Assembly: GCA_964540965.1 (NCBI GenBank)
Contig: CAZIOT010000010.1
Span: forward strand, 86,794-150,793
Source: JADYZU01 sp964540965
GTDB taxonomy: Bacteria; Pseudomonadota; Alphaproteobacteria; Rhodobacterales; Rhodobacteraceae
Length of the DNA stretch: 64,000 bases
Direction: 5' to 3'
Below the pieces are notes generated by a model that was not told the origin of the DNA, did not search any database, and saw only the letters and a program-made list of their open reading frames with translations. The position numbers and the translations under genes were made by a program. Position 1 is the first letter of the stretch. Every line of letters begins with the position of its first letter. This document shows positions 41,327 through 48,948 of the stretch, in pieces.

Positions 41327-42160
41327 TCAACCTTTCACGGCGCCGGCGGCGATGCCCGCCACGATGCGGCGCTGGAAAATCAGGTAGATGACGACGATGG
41401 GGGCCGCGGCCAGCACGATTCCGGCGGCCAGAAGCGGCACATTGGTCGAATATTCGCCGCGCAGCGCGGTGATCCCCACCATCAGCGTGCGTTCGCGCTG
41501 CAGCACGAGAAGCGAGATCAGCACGTCATTCCAGCAGTACAGCGTGTTGAGGATGCCCAGCGTGATGAGCGCCGGCCGCCCCATCGGCAGCATGACGAAC
41601 CACCAGACCTGCCAGAATTTCGCGCCGTCGACCCGCGCCGCCTCGGTCAGTTCGCGCGGCAGGGCGGCATAGAAGGCGGTCATCAGGTAGATGCTGAACG
41701 GCAGGAAGAAGGCGGTATAGGACAGGATCAGCCCGGTGCGGGTGTTCAGAAGGCCCAGCCCGATGATCGTCTGGTAGAAGGGCACCAGCACGACCTGGAC
41801 CGGAATCATCAGGCTCGCGAGGATGACGACAAACACCAGCCGCCGGAAGGGAAAGCGCAGCACCGCCAGCGCGAAACCGGCCAGCGAGGCGGTGACCAGC
41901 AGCACGGCGACCGCGCCGCCCGTCACCAGAACCGAATTCAGGAAATATTCCGAAAACCGCGCCCGCCCCCAGGCGGTGACGAAATTCTCGAACGTGGGGT
42001 CGGTGACCCAGCCGAAGCGGTCAAGGACATAGCCCCGGTTGTCCTTCAGCGCGTTGTTGACCGCGAACCAGATCGGGTAAAGGCAGGACAGCGCCAGAAG
42101 CGCCATCGGAACCGCCGCCGCCCAGAGGATCTTGCGTTCGCGTCTGCCGACTGTTGCCAT
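41327..42160 (-). CDS. Sugar ABC transporter permease (MalG/UgpE-like)
   Basis: A 277-residue membrane protein, six helices, BPD_transp_1 domain. The EAA loop ELTEAARVDGAKFWQVWWFVMLPMG is the ATPase docking site (residues about 175-200). It lies 3 bases upstream of the ATPase gene on the same strand and pairs with the permease at 42172. Confidence 0.92.
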   Translation of the reverse strand: MATVGRRERKILWAAAVPMALLALSCLYPIWFAVNNALKDNRGYVLDRFGWVTDPTFENFVTAWGRARFSEYFLNSVLVTGGAVAVLLVTASLAGFALAVLRFPFRRLVFVVILASLMIPVQVVLVPFYQTIIGLGLLNTRTGLILSYTAFFLPFSIYLMTAFYAALPRELTEAARVDGAKFWQVWWFVMLPMGRPALITLGILNTLYCWNDVLISLLVLQRERTLMVGITALRGEYSTNVPLLAAGIVLAAAPIVVIYLIFQRRIVAGIAAGAVKG

Positions 42161-42171
42161 CGCCCCCGCCC

Positions 42172-43041
42172 CTACAGATTAGCGTTGCGCGACATGATGC
42201 GGATCTGCATGTAGGCAACCCCCGCCATCATCGTGAACAGGAACATGGAAATCGCCGCCGCATAGCCGGGCCGGTTGAGCCGCCCCTGCTCGAGCCAGAT
42301 CAGGAATTCGGGCAGGGTCGTCGCGGTGCCCGGCCCGCCGCCCGTCAGCACATAGATCAGGCCGAACATGCTGGTCAGCACGCCGATGGTGGTGACGACG
42401 GCGACGAATTCGATGATCGGACGCAAGGAGGGGATCACGATCAGGAACAGCCGCTGCCAGAACCGCGCGCCGTCGATCCGCGCCGCCTCGACGATGTCGT
42501 CGGGGACGGTGGACAGGCCCGACAGGAAGATCAGCACCGACATGCCGAAGGTGGACCAGAGCTGCACCGCGATCAGCGACCCGAGCGCCGTTGTCGACGA
42601 TCCCAGCCAGTCGACCGCATCAAAGCCCACCGCCTTGAGCGCCGCGTTCAGCGACCCGTCATAGCGCAGCACGATGTTGAAGATCGCGCCGACGATGACC
42701 GACGACAGCACCGCCGGCAGGAAATAGACTGCGCGATAAAGCTTGCCCCCCGGCACCCCCTGATGGATCAGGATGGCCAGCAGCATCGGCAGCATGATCC
42801 AGATCGGCAGCGTCGCCAGCAGGATCAGCGTGTTGACGATGGAATCGCGGAAATTCGGATCTTCGACGGCGCGGATATAGTTCTGCACCCCGACCCATTC
42901 CTCGCCCTCGGCAAAGGACAGGACAAAGCCCCAGAACAGGGGAATGATGCGGAACACCAGAAGAAGCAGCAGCGCCGGCGCCAGAAACAGGGCCGCAAAG
43001 CGCCGCTCGGCCCGCGTCCCGATCGTTTTCCGCCTGTCCAT
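42172..43041 (-). CDS. Sugar ABC transporter permease (MalF/UgpA-like)
   Basis: A 289-residue six-helix permease with the EAA loop DIVEAARIDGARFWQRLFLIVIPSL. I use the ATG at 43041, which has GGGGGAC/GGGGG just upstream. The frame's first ATG, at 43104, falls in the loop of a strong hairpin in the gap after the binding-protein gene, so initiation there is unlikely. It is 11 bases from the next permease gene. Confidence 0.9.
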   Translation of the reverse strand: MDRRKTIGTRAERRFAALFLAPALLLLLVFRIIPLFWGFVLSFAEGEEWVGVQNYIRAVEDPNFRDSIVNTLILLATLPIWIMLPMLLAILIHQGVPGGKLYRAVYFLPAVLSSVIVGAIFNIVLRYDGSLNAALKAVGFDAVDWLGSSTTALGSLIAVQLWSTFGMSVLIFLSGLSTVPDDIVEAARIDGARFWQRLFLIVIPSLRPIIEFVAVVTTIGVLTSMFGLIYVLTGGGPGTATTLPEFLIWLEQGRLNRPGYAAAISMFLFTMMAGVAYMQIRIMSRNANL

Positions 43042-43089
43042 ATTGCCCCCGTCCCCCGCCTTCGACAGCCAATGGAATGGCCGTTTGTC

Positions 43090-43114
43090 GGCCGGGGGAC
43101 TCATGCCCCCGGCC
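43090..43114 (-). other. GC-rich hairpin after the sugar-binding-protein gene
   Basis: GGCCGGGGG (43090-43098) and CCCCCGGCC (43106-43114) form a perfect 9-bp stem with a 7-base loop, between the binding-protein stop and the first permease. Its stem is almost the same sequence as the hairpin at 3375-3401, which holds the same place in the other ABC operon. The likely role is differential expression of the binding protein. Confidence 0.65.
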
Positions 43115-43131
43115 CCTGCTCCGGTTCCGGC

Positions 43132-44349
43132 CTACTGGTTGGCCAGACGCGCCGCTTCCATCGCCTCGATGGCGGCATCGACCGTGGTTTCCCCGTTCAA
43201 GAGGACCTGGCTCTGCCGCTTCCATTCCTCGAGCACGGCCGGATTCAGCACGGCATGGGCCATCGCGGTCGGATGTTCGGACATGATGGCCAGGATCGTC
43301 GACAGCGTCGGCGAGGACAGGCCCGAGGTATCGACCCCGGTGTTGGCCGGAAGCGCGCCCGTGTCGATCGCAAAGATCGCCTCGCGCTCGGCATCGGTGA
43401 GGACCGCCACCAGATCGCGGGCCAGATCGGCCTCGTCGCTTTGCGCGGTCACCGCCCAGCCGATGCCGCCGGCGAAGGGCAGGTTCGCCACTTCGGCGCC
43501 CGGGGTCGGAAAGGCAAAGGCGCCGACATTCTCGGGCAGCAGGAATTCGTCGAACTGCTTCCAGTGGGCGACATCCGACAGGAGGCCGACGGTATGGGCC
43601 GCCTCGCCGCGCATGAACATCTCGTATTCGTCCATGAACTTGGCGGTCGAATTGGCGCCGTCGGCGAACCAGCCGCGGTCGTTCATCTCGACCCAGAGGT
43701 CGACGATGGCGCGCACCTTGGGATCGGTCCAGGACATCTCGCCCGCCGCCCAGGCGGCGTAATCCTCGGGGGTGAAGGTGTTGGCGGTGGCCATGGTGAC
43801 CTGGAATTCGCCGCCGAAGCCTTCCTTGTTGCCCATCGCAAAGCAGGGGACGTTGCCGGCGGCGATGATCGCATCGCAGACCGCAACCATCTCGTCCCAG
43901 GTGGCGGGCGCGGCGGCGGGGTCCAGCCCGGCGGCCTCATAGGCCTGACGGTTGTAATAGATCACGAAGCCCTGGATCGTCAGCGGCAGGGCATAGGCCG
44001 CGCCGTCGACCGAAAAGGCGTCCAGACCGGCAAAGCCGCCGGCCATCGCCGTCAGATCGGCCAGTTCGGCCGCGCGCGAGGTGGTCTGCGAACCGCCATG
44101 CAGCAGCACGACATCCGGCCCCTCGCCCGAGGCAAGCGCGGTGCCCAGAAGCGTGTAATACTGGTCATGCGGCTGGGCGACAAAATTCAGCGTCACGCCG
44201 GGGTGCATTTCCTCGAACGCCGCCCGGGCGCTGTCGTAATAGCCCTGGGTGACGGGATCGGAATATTTCCAGTCCCAGATCGTCAGTTCCTGCGCATTGG
44301 CGCCGGTGGCCAGAAGCGTGGTCGCCAGCAAGGCAAGTTTCAGTTTCAT
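43132..44349 (-). CDS. Extracellular solute-binding protein (CUT1 sugar ABC transporter)
   Basis: A 405-residue precursor with signal peptide MKLKLALLATTLLATGANA before QELTIWDWKYSD. SBP_bac_1-type fold: FEEMHPGVTLNFVA near 50, PDVVLLHGGSQT near 78 and GIGWAVTAQSDEADLARDLVA. GGGAGGA precedes the ATG. First gene of the transport part of the cluster, 31 bases from the enolase-superfamily gene, which implies that its ligand feeds that enzyme's pathway. The exact sugar cannot be read; RhaM suggests a 6-deoxyhexose or similar aldose. Confidence 0.9.
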   Translation of the reverse strand: MKLKLALLATTLLATGANAQELTIWDWKYSDPVTQGYYDSARAAFEEMHPGVTLNFVAQPHDQYYTLLGTALASGEGPDVVLLHGGSQTTSRAAELADLTAMAGGFAGLDAFSVDGAAYALPLTIQGFVIYYNRQAYEAAGLDPAAAPATWDEMVAVCDAIIAAGNVPCFAMGNKEGFGGEFQVTMATANTFTPEDYAAWAAGEMSWTDPKVRAIVDLWVEMNDRGWFADGANSTAKFMDEYEMFMRGEAAHTVGLLSDVAHWKQFDEFLLPENVGAFAFPTPGAEVANLPFAGGIGWAVTAQSDEADLARDLVAVLTDAEREAIFAIDTGALPANTGVDTSGLSSPTLSTILAIMSEHPTAMAHAVLNPAVLEEWKRQSQVLLNGETTVDAAIEAMEAARLANQ

Positions 44350-44380
44350 CGGGTTCCTCCCCCTTTGGATGTGACCCGCC

Positions 44381-45562
44381 TCAGGCGGGAGTCTTCAGAA
44401 ACAGCGCGCAGTCGGGCGCGGTGCGCATTGCCGCTTCGGCAATCGGCAATGGTTCGGCCCAGTCGCGGCGCGCGGTATCGCTCAGGCGCAGGCCAAGGCC
44501 GGGGGCATCGGGCACATGGATGCGGCCGGCTTCGATGCGGAAGGGTTCGTCGACCAGGAAGTCATAGTTCTGGAACGAATATTCCAGCCACGGGCATTCC
44601 GGCAGCGCGCAGGCGGCATGGACCCCGGTTTCCAGCGTCGTATTGCCAAGCGCCACCGGGATGCCCAGCTCGGCCGCCAGCCAGCCGGTGCGCATCACCT
44701 CGGTGATACGGCCGTGGACATTGATGATATCGGTCGCCCGATCCATCAGCAGTTTCGCCCGGCCCGACACGTCAAGATATTCGCCCGAATTGACCAGCGT
44801 GCCGGGAAACATCGCCGACAGCGCGCGCAGCCCGTCGAAGTCGCTGCGCAGGATCGGATCCTCGATCCAGTAGAGGTGATGGCCGGCGCGGGCGTATTCG
44901 GTCAGGCAAAAGGCGGCGTGTTTCGCCGACCAGCCTTCATTGGCATCGGCCATGATGGTGATGTCCGCCCCGGCGACCCGTTTCAGGATGTCCAGCCGGT
45001 TGATGTCCCAGCCCACGTCCGGATGCCCGACCTTGATCTTGAAGGCGGTAAAGCCCAGGCCCGCGACACGGGTGAAGAACGCCGCGAATTCCGCATCGGT
45101 CATGTGGAAATCAAGGCCCGAGGCATAGCAGGGCACCGAGGTCTTCGTGCCGCCCAGATAGGCCGCCAGCGGCAGGCCGGCCTGCTGCGCCGCCAGATCC
45201 CACAGGGCGATCTGCAGCGCCTCGCCAAAGCCATAGGTCGCATCGCGCTGGTTGCCGCCGCGCGGCCGGTCCACCCGGTGGACCAGCGCGCCTGGCACCT
45301 GCCCGTCAAGACCCGGCCAGAGATGGGCGGCAAAGGTCGATTCCAGCGCCGAAAGCGGCGGCATCGCGTCCCACATCAGATGGGCAAAGCCGAGGCCGGT
45401 GCGGCCGGCGCCGTCGCTCAACTCGAGCGCGAGGCAATGCATCGCGTCGAAACGCACCTGGCTGTCGCCGATCACCCGGTCGCGGCGGAACTGGAACCGC
45501 GTGATCCGCCAGTCGCGGATGCCAAGGGCCGGGGTCGCGGCAAGATGGGCCGGAGCGTTCAT
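44381..45562 (-). CDS. Enolase-superfamily (mandelate racemase/MLE) protein, probable sugar-acid dehydratase
   Basis: A 393-residue two-domain enzyme. The barrel residues are catalytic KIKVG (Lys-x-Lys), metal ligands in MADANEGWS (Asp), WIEDPI (Glu) and NSGEYLD (Glu), and the C-terminal GNTTLETGVH with a conserved Glu. Such proteins dehydrate acid sugars (L-fuconate, L-rhamnonate, D-galactonate, D-arabinonate and others) to 2-keto-3-deoxy acids. The downstream FAH-family enzyme and semialdehyde dehydrogenase fit a pentonate-like product. The start is ATG 45562 or GTG 45571; neither has a clear ribosome site. It is first in the operon and divergent from the GntR gene. Confidence 0.85.
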   Translation of the reverse strand: MNAPAHLAATPALGIRDWRITRFQFRRDRVIGDSQVRFDAMHCLALELSDGAGRTGLGFAHLMWDAMPPLSALESTFAAHLWPGLDGQVPGALVHRVDRPRGGNQRDATYGFGEALQIALWDLAAQQAGLPLAAYLGGTKTSVPCYASGLDFHMTDAEFAAFFTRVAGLGFTAFKIKVGHPDVGWDINRLDILKRVAGADITIMADANEGWSAKHAAFCLTEYARAGHHLYWIEDPILRSDFDGLRALSAMFPGTLVNSGEYLDVSGRAKLLMDRATDIINVHGRITEVMRTGWLAAELGIPVALGNTTLETGVHAACALPECPWLEYSFQNYDFLVDEPFRIEAGRIHVPDAPGLGLRLSDTARRDWAEPLPIAEAAMRTAPDCALFLKTPA

Positions 45563-45579
45563 TTGATGCACTCAGAATC

Positions 45580-45606
45580 GTCAACTGATTTATCAGTTAC
45601 GTTGAC
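45580..45606. promoter_or_regulatory. Candidate operator of the sugar-cluster GntR regulator
   Basis: Two nested inverted repeats occur here: GTCAAC (45580-45585) with GTTGAC (45601-45606), and AACTGAT (45583-45589) with ATCAGTT (45592-45598). They lie in the AT-rich divergent gap, 18 bases from the enolase-family start and 43 from the GntR start. Position and symmetry make this the probable binding site for the adjacent regulator. Confidence 0.62.
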
Positions 45607-45648
45607 AGATGCATTGCGGCCCGGCAAGTGAAAGTTTAACCTGGCCTC

Positions 45649-46311
45649 ATGACGCCCCGGGATTCTGCACCCCTGCTTTCTGACCTGGCTTATGAGCGCA
45701 TCCTTCAGGCGCTGTTCGAGCAGCGCGTGCCGATGGGCGCCCGCATCAGCCAGACCGATCTTGTCGCGCTGACCGGGGTGCCGGTCGGGCCGGTGCGCGA
45801 TGCGCTCAAGGTGCTGGAATCGGATGGCGTGGTGGTGGTGCATCCGCGGTCGGGGATCGAGGTGATCCGCCCCTCGGCCGAGTTGGTGCGCGCCACGTTC
45901 CAGTTCCGTCTCATCATCGAACGGGCGGCGGTGCGGACCTATGCGCTGACCGCGCCCGAGGCCGACCTGCGCGCGCTGCGCGCCCTGCATGACGAACATT
46001 GCGCCATCTATGCCGTGGCCGATCCCAACGCCAATGTCGCCGACAGCCTGTCGCGGCTGGAAGAAGCGTTCCACACCCCGATCGTCGCCAGCCTTGGCAA
46101 CGAACTGGTCGATGCCAGCTATCGCCGGCTGCAGCTGATGGCGCGGATCGTCAAGGACAAGGGCGCGGTGCTGCCGCGGGCCGGGCAGATCTCGCTGACC
46201 GAACATCTTGCCGTGGTGGACGCCTGCCTGTCGCGCGACCCCGATGCCGCCGAAGCGGCGCTGGCGCGGCACCTGGGCAATGCGCTGAACCGCAACCTTG
46301 GGCTGGCGTAG
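45649..46311 (+). CDS. GntR family regulator (FadR/FCD subfamily), probable regulator of the sugar cluster
   Basis: A 220-residue protein. The wHTH has PMGARISQTDLVALTGVPVGPVRDALKVLESDGVV (residues about 24-58, shown here as one family block read in parts). The FCD domain carries metal-site residues in EEAFHTPIVASLGN and TEHLAVVDA, and the terminal His in LARHLGNAL. It is divergent from the enolase-family gene across 86 bases containing the nested palindromes. It most likely represses the 45562-36253 cluster until a sugar acid binds. Confidence 0.88.
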   Translation: MTPRDSAPLLSDLAYERILQALFEQRVPMGARISQTDLVALTGVPVGPVRDALKVLESDGVVVVHPRSGIEVIRPSAELVRATFQFRLIIERAAVRTYALTAPEADLRALRALHDEHCAIYAVADPNANVADSLSRLEEAFHTPIVASLGNELVDASYRRLQLMARIVKDKGAVLPRAGQISLTEHLAVVDACLSRDPDAAEAALARHLGNALNRNLGLA

Positions 46312-46340
46312 CGGCGGTCTTTGCGACAACGCCGGCGCAT

Positions 46341-46397
46341 GGTGGGCGGTTGCCCACCCTACGCGCCCCCCTGGGGTAGGGTGGGCAACCGCCCACC
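46341..46397. repeat. Large nested inverted repeat between convergent genes
   Basis: GGTGGGCGGTTGCCCACCCTAC (46341-46362) is the exact reverse complement of 46376-46397, with a 13-base spacer. Each 22-bp arm is itself a hairpin (GGTGGGC, GGTT, GCCCACC). It lies between the ends of the GntR gene and the EcsC gene and could serve as a bidirectional transcription stop. The GTAGGGTGGG core links it to the palindromes at 39019 and 39926. Confidence 0.8.
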
Positions 46398-46426
46398 GGC
46401 CCCCTTCACCCGACCGACGCCCGCGC

Positions 46427-47230
46427 CTATCCCGCCCTGGCCGGCAGGCGGCGGTCGGCCAGAACCTTGTGGAAATGATCCAGCACCGGCGCCTCGCCAT
46501 GCTGCCGGATCAGGCGGCGCAGGCCGAAATGCACCTCGGCCATCTCGACATAATAGGCGGTGAAGGCCAGGTTGGTGCCCGCCCCCGCGGCGGCACCCAG
46601 CACCGGCACCGCCTGTGTCGCCAGCTTTTGTCCCAGCATCGCGGCAAAGCGCGGCGCCACCCGCGCCAGCATGGCATTCACCGCCGGCCCGGTCAGCGAC
46701 AGCCGCGCGCCGATGAAGGTGGTGTCGATGCCATCGTCGCCCTCGCCCGGGCCGCCGGCGCCAAAGACGCGCAGGCATTCCAGCCGGGTTTCCGCGCTTG
46801 ACGGATCCTCGCCATGCGCGGCGGCCACATCCTGCACCGCGCGGAAGATCACCGTCGTGGTCACCGGCAATTCGGCCAGCGCCGTCGGCAGGCCACCCAG
46901 CCCGCCCAGCGCGCCGGACACCGAGGCGATGGCCTTGTGCGCGCCCGGCCCGGCGATGCGGCGGCCCCAGCCGCCGCGGCTGCGCCCGGCAAGGTCATAG
47001 CTTTTCTCGAGAGCGCCGCGCGCGGCGCGGTCAAGCTGGCTGCGCACCGCCTTGGGCAATGCCTTGAGCCCGCCCTCGACCCGGCCGCCGACAAAGGTGA
47101 TCGCCTTCATCACCAGCCCGCTGGCCCGCAACTGCCGGTCGGCGAGCGCGGCCACCGCGGCGGCAGCCTCTTCGTCCAGCGGCTGCGGTGCGGTGTCGGG
47201 GGTAACGTCCTTGAGATGCGCTGTGTCCAT
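46427..47230 (-). CDS. EcsC family protein
   Basis: A 267-residue protein matching the EcsC family over most of its length: GGRVEGGLKALPKAVRSQLDRAA, then GGLGGLPTALAELPVTTTVIFRAVQDVA and AFTAYYVEMAEVHFGL near the end. One or two hydrophobic stretches in glycine-rich regions suggest membrane association. EcsC was named from the Bacillus ecs locus, where it accompanies an ABC transporter; no transporter is adjacent here and its function is unknown. Confidence 0.82.
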   Translation of the reverse strand: MDTAHLKDVTPDTAPQPLDEEAAAAVAALADRQLRASGLVMKAITFVGGRVEGGLKALPKAVRSQLDRAARGALEKSYDLAGRSRGGWGRRIAGPGAHKAIASVSGALGGLGGLPTALAELPVTTTVIFRAVQDVAAAHGEDPSSAETRLECLRVFGAGGPGEGDDGIDTTFIGARLSLTGPAVNAMLARVAPRFAAMLGQKLATQAVPVLGAAAGAGTNLAFTAYYVEMAEVHFGLRRLIRQHGEAPVLDHFHKVLADRRLPARAG

Positions 47231-47260
47231 CCCTGAATGATGGGGATGGCGCGGCGGATT

Positions 47261-47761
47261 TCAATCCACCGCCGGATCGGTCGCCTTGCGCACCTTGCCG
47301 CGCACGCCCTCCCATGCGCCTTCGCGCAGTTCCAGCCCCAGCACGCGGTCGGGGTTGGTCGGCGGCGGCATCTCGACCCCCTCCAGCCTGCGAAAGCCGA
47401 AACGGCGGTAGTAGGGCTCGTCGCCGACCAGCAAGATGCGGCTCCAGCCCTCGCCCGGGGCGGCCTCGATGACATGGTGCATCAGGGCGCCGCCGATCCC
47501 TTCGCCCTGCCGCGTCGGGTGGACGGCGACGGGGCCCAGGAGCAGCGTCCACTTGCCGCCGACCCGCGCCGGCCAGTTGCGGATCGCGCCGGCCAGGGTG
47601 CCGGTCTCGTCCCGCGCGGTCAGGCAGAATTGCGGCACCGGCGGCACGCCGCGGCGCAGACGGTAGGACGACAGCATCTCGCGCCCCGGGGCAAAGCAGA
47701 GGTCGTAAAGCGCCTCGACCTCCCACCAGTCGTCGGGGGTTTCCTGTGAGATGACGATCAC
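47261..47761 (-). CDS. GNAT family N-acetyltransferase
   Basis: A 166-residue GNAT fold. Beta4 and the acetyl-CoA pyrophosphate loop are visible in VAVHPTRQGEGIGGALMHHVI (about residues 75-95), followed by LVGDEPYYRRFGFR, a form common in YhbS-like acetyltransferases. The start is GTG 47761, with GGGGAGGGG at good spacing. It lies 30 bases upstream of the EcsC gene on the same strand. Substrate unknown. Confidence 0.85.
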   Translation of the reverse strand: MIVISQETPDDWWEVEALYDLCFAPGREMLSSYRLRRGVPPVPQFCLTARDETGTLAGAIRNWPARVGGKWTLLLGPVAVHPTRQGEGIGGALMHHVIEAAPGEGWSRILLVGDEPYYRRFGFRRLEGVEMPPPTNPDRVLGLELREGAWEGVRGKVRKATDPAVD

Positions 47762-47838
47762 CGGCCCCTCCCCGATTCAAGGCAACTGGCGGGGGGCGTA
47801 GCATGGGGTTATGTCGGCTTCAAACACCAGGAGCCGCC

Positions 47839-48441
47839 ATGTTCTATCGCCCCGCCGACGGCCACGGCCTGCCGCACAATCCGTTCAGCGCCATCATCGC
47901 GCCGCGGCCCATCGCCTGGGTGGCGACACGCGGGGCGGACGGGCGCGACAACCTTGCGCCCTATTCCTTTTTCAACGGGGTCGCCTATGCGCCGCCGCAG
48001 GTGATGTTCGCCTCGACCGGGAAAAAGCCCGACCGCGGCGACACCAAGGATTCGCTCGGCAATATCCGCGACACCGGCGTGTTCTCGATTTCGGTCGTGG
48101 AGCGGACCGCGGCCACGGTGATGAACGCCACCACGCAGCACTTTTCGCGCGAGGTGGATGAGTTTTCCGCCGCCGGGGTGGACAAGGCCGAATGCGAGAC
48201 GATCCCCTGCCCGCGCGTCGCCGGCGCCCCCGCGACGCTGGAATGCCGCCTGACCCAGGTGGTGCAACTTCCCGGCCGGTCGAATTTCGTCGTCTTCGGC
48301 GAGGTGACCGGCGTGCACCTGCGCGACGACTGCCTGATCGACGGCCGGTTCGACGTGGCCCGCTTCGGCATGGTCGCGCGGCTGGGCTATCTCGACTATT
48401 CGGTGGTCGAGTCGGTGTTCACCATGGAACGGCCGGATTAG
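47839..48441 (+). CDS. Flavin reductase family protein (FMN-binding split barrel)
   Basis: A 200-residue protein of the DIM6/NTAB flavin reductase-like family, which binds FMN noncovalently. Typical blocks are NPFSAIIAPRPIAWVATRGADG (flavin phosphate region near residues 13-34), LAPYSFFNGVAYAPP and KDSLGNIRDTGVFS. CAGGAG lies 5 bases before the ATG at 47839; the frame's earlier ATG lacks a site. Likely an NAD(P)H:flavin reductase or a flavin-carrier protein; no monooxygenase partner is adjacent. Confidence 0.88.
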   Translation: MFYRPADGHGLPHNPFSAIIAPRPIAWVATRGADGRDNLAPYSFFNGVAYAPPQVMFASTGKKPDRGDTKDSLGNIRDTGVFSISVVERTAATVMNATTQHFSREVDEFSAAGVDKAECETIPCPRVAGAPATLECRLTQVVQLPGRSNFVVFGEVTGVHLRDDCLIDGRFDVARFGMVARLGYLDYSVVESVFTMERPD

Positions 48442-48473
48442 ACGGCGCGCGGGGCGTTTGCCCCCCCGATGCC

Positions 48474-48836
48474 CTACGACGACGCCCCGTCGTAATGATG
48501 CGCCACCTTGGCCAGCGCATGGGCGTCGACCCCGTCCAGCGTGCGGGCGTTGACGGCGACCATGGTGCTGCCGTCCGGTGCCGTGCCCTTGCCAAAGGGC
48601 TCGATCCCGCAGACCGGGCAGAACTGGTGGGCAATGACCATCTTGTTGAAGCGGTATTCGGTCAGGCTGCCCTCGCCCTTGGTCTGGCGAAACCCCGCCG
48701 GCGAGGTGAAGGCAAAGACCGAACCCAGCCGCCGGCAGCGCGAGCAATTGCAGGTCACCGCCTGGTCAAGGTCGAGATCGGCCTCGAATTCCACCGCGCC
48801 GCATTGGCAAGCGCCGTGATAGTGCTGAACCGCCAT
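48474..48836 (-). CDS. GFA family protein (CENP-V/GFA zinc fold)
   Basis: A 120-residue protein with the zinc-binding cysteines of the glutathione-dependent formaldehyde-activating (GFA) family: CQCGAVEFEADL (Cys12, Cys14), TCNCSRCRRLGS and FCPVCGIEPFGKG. Named for a proposed role in forming S-hydroxymethylglutathione; most members are functionally uncharacterised. GGGAGGATCCG precedes the ATG. It converges with the flavin reductase gene and diverges from mtnP. Confidence 0.87.
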   Translation of the reverse strand: MAVQHYHGACQCGAVEFEADLDLDQAVTCNCSRCRRLGSVFAFTSPAGFRQTKGEGSLTEYRFNKMVIAHQFCPVCGIEPFGKGTAPDGSTMVAVNARTLDGVDAHALAKVAHHYDGASS

Positions 48837-48948
48837 CGGATCCTCCCTTTTGCCACCAGACTAGCGCCGCAACGCGGCGGTGCAAATCCCCCCTTCCGCG
48901 CCGCAGCGCGGCTTTCTAGACTTGGCCCGAAACCGCGGGGGACAGGAC

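Noticed and set aside
42172..43104. The longer permease form starting at 43104
   Set aside because: That ATG lies in the loop of a strong hairpin and adds an unusual hydrophilic leader. The ATG at 43041 has a better upstream site.
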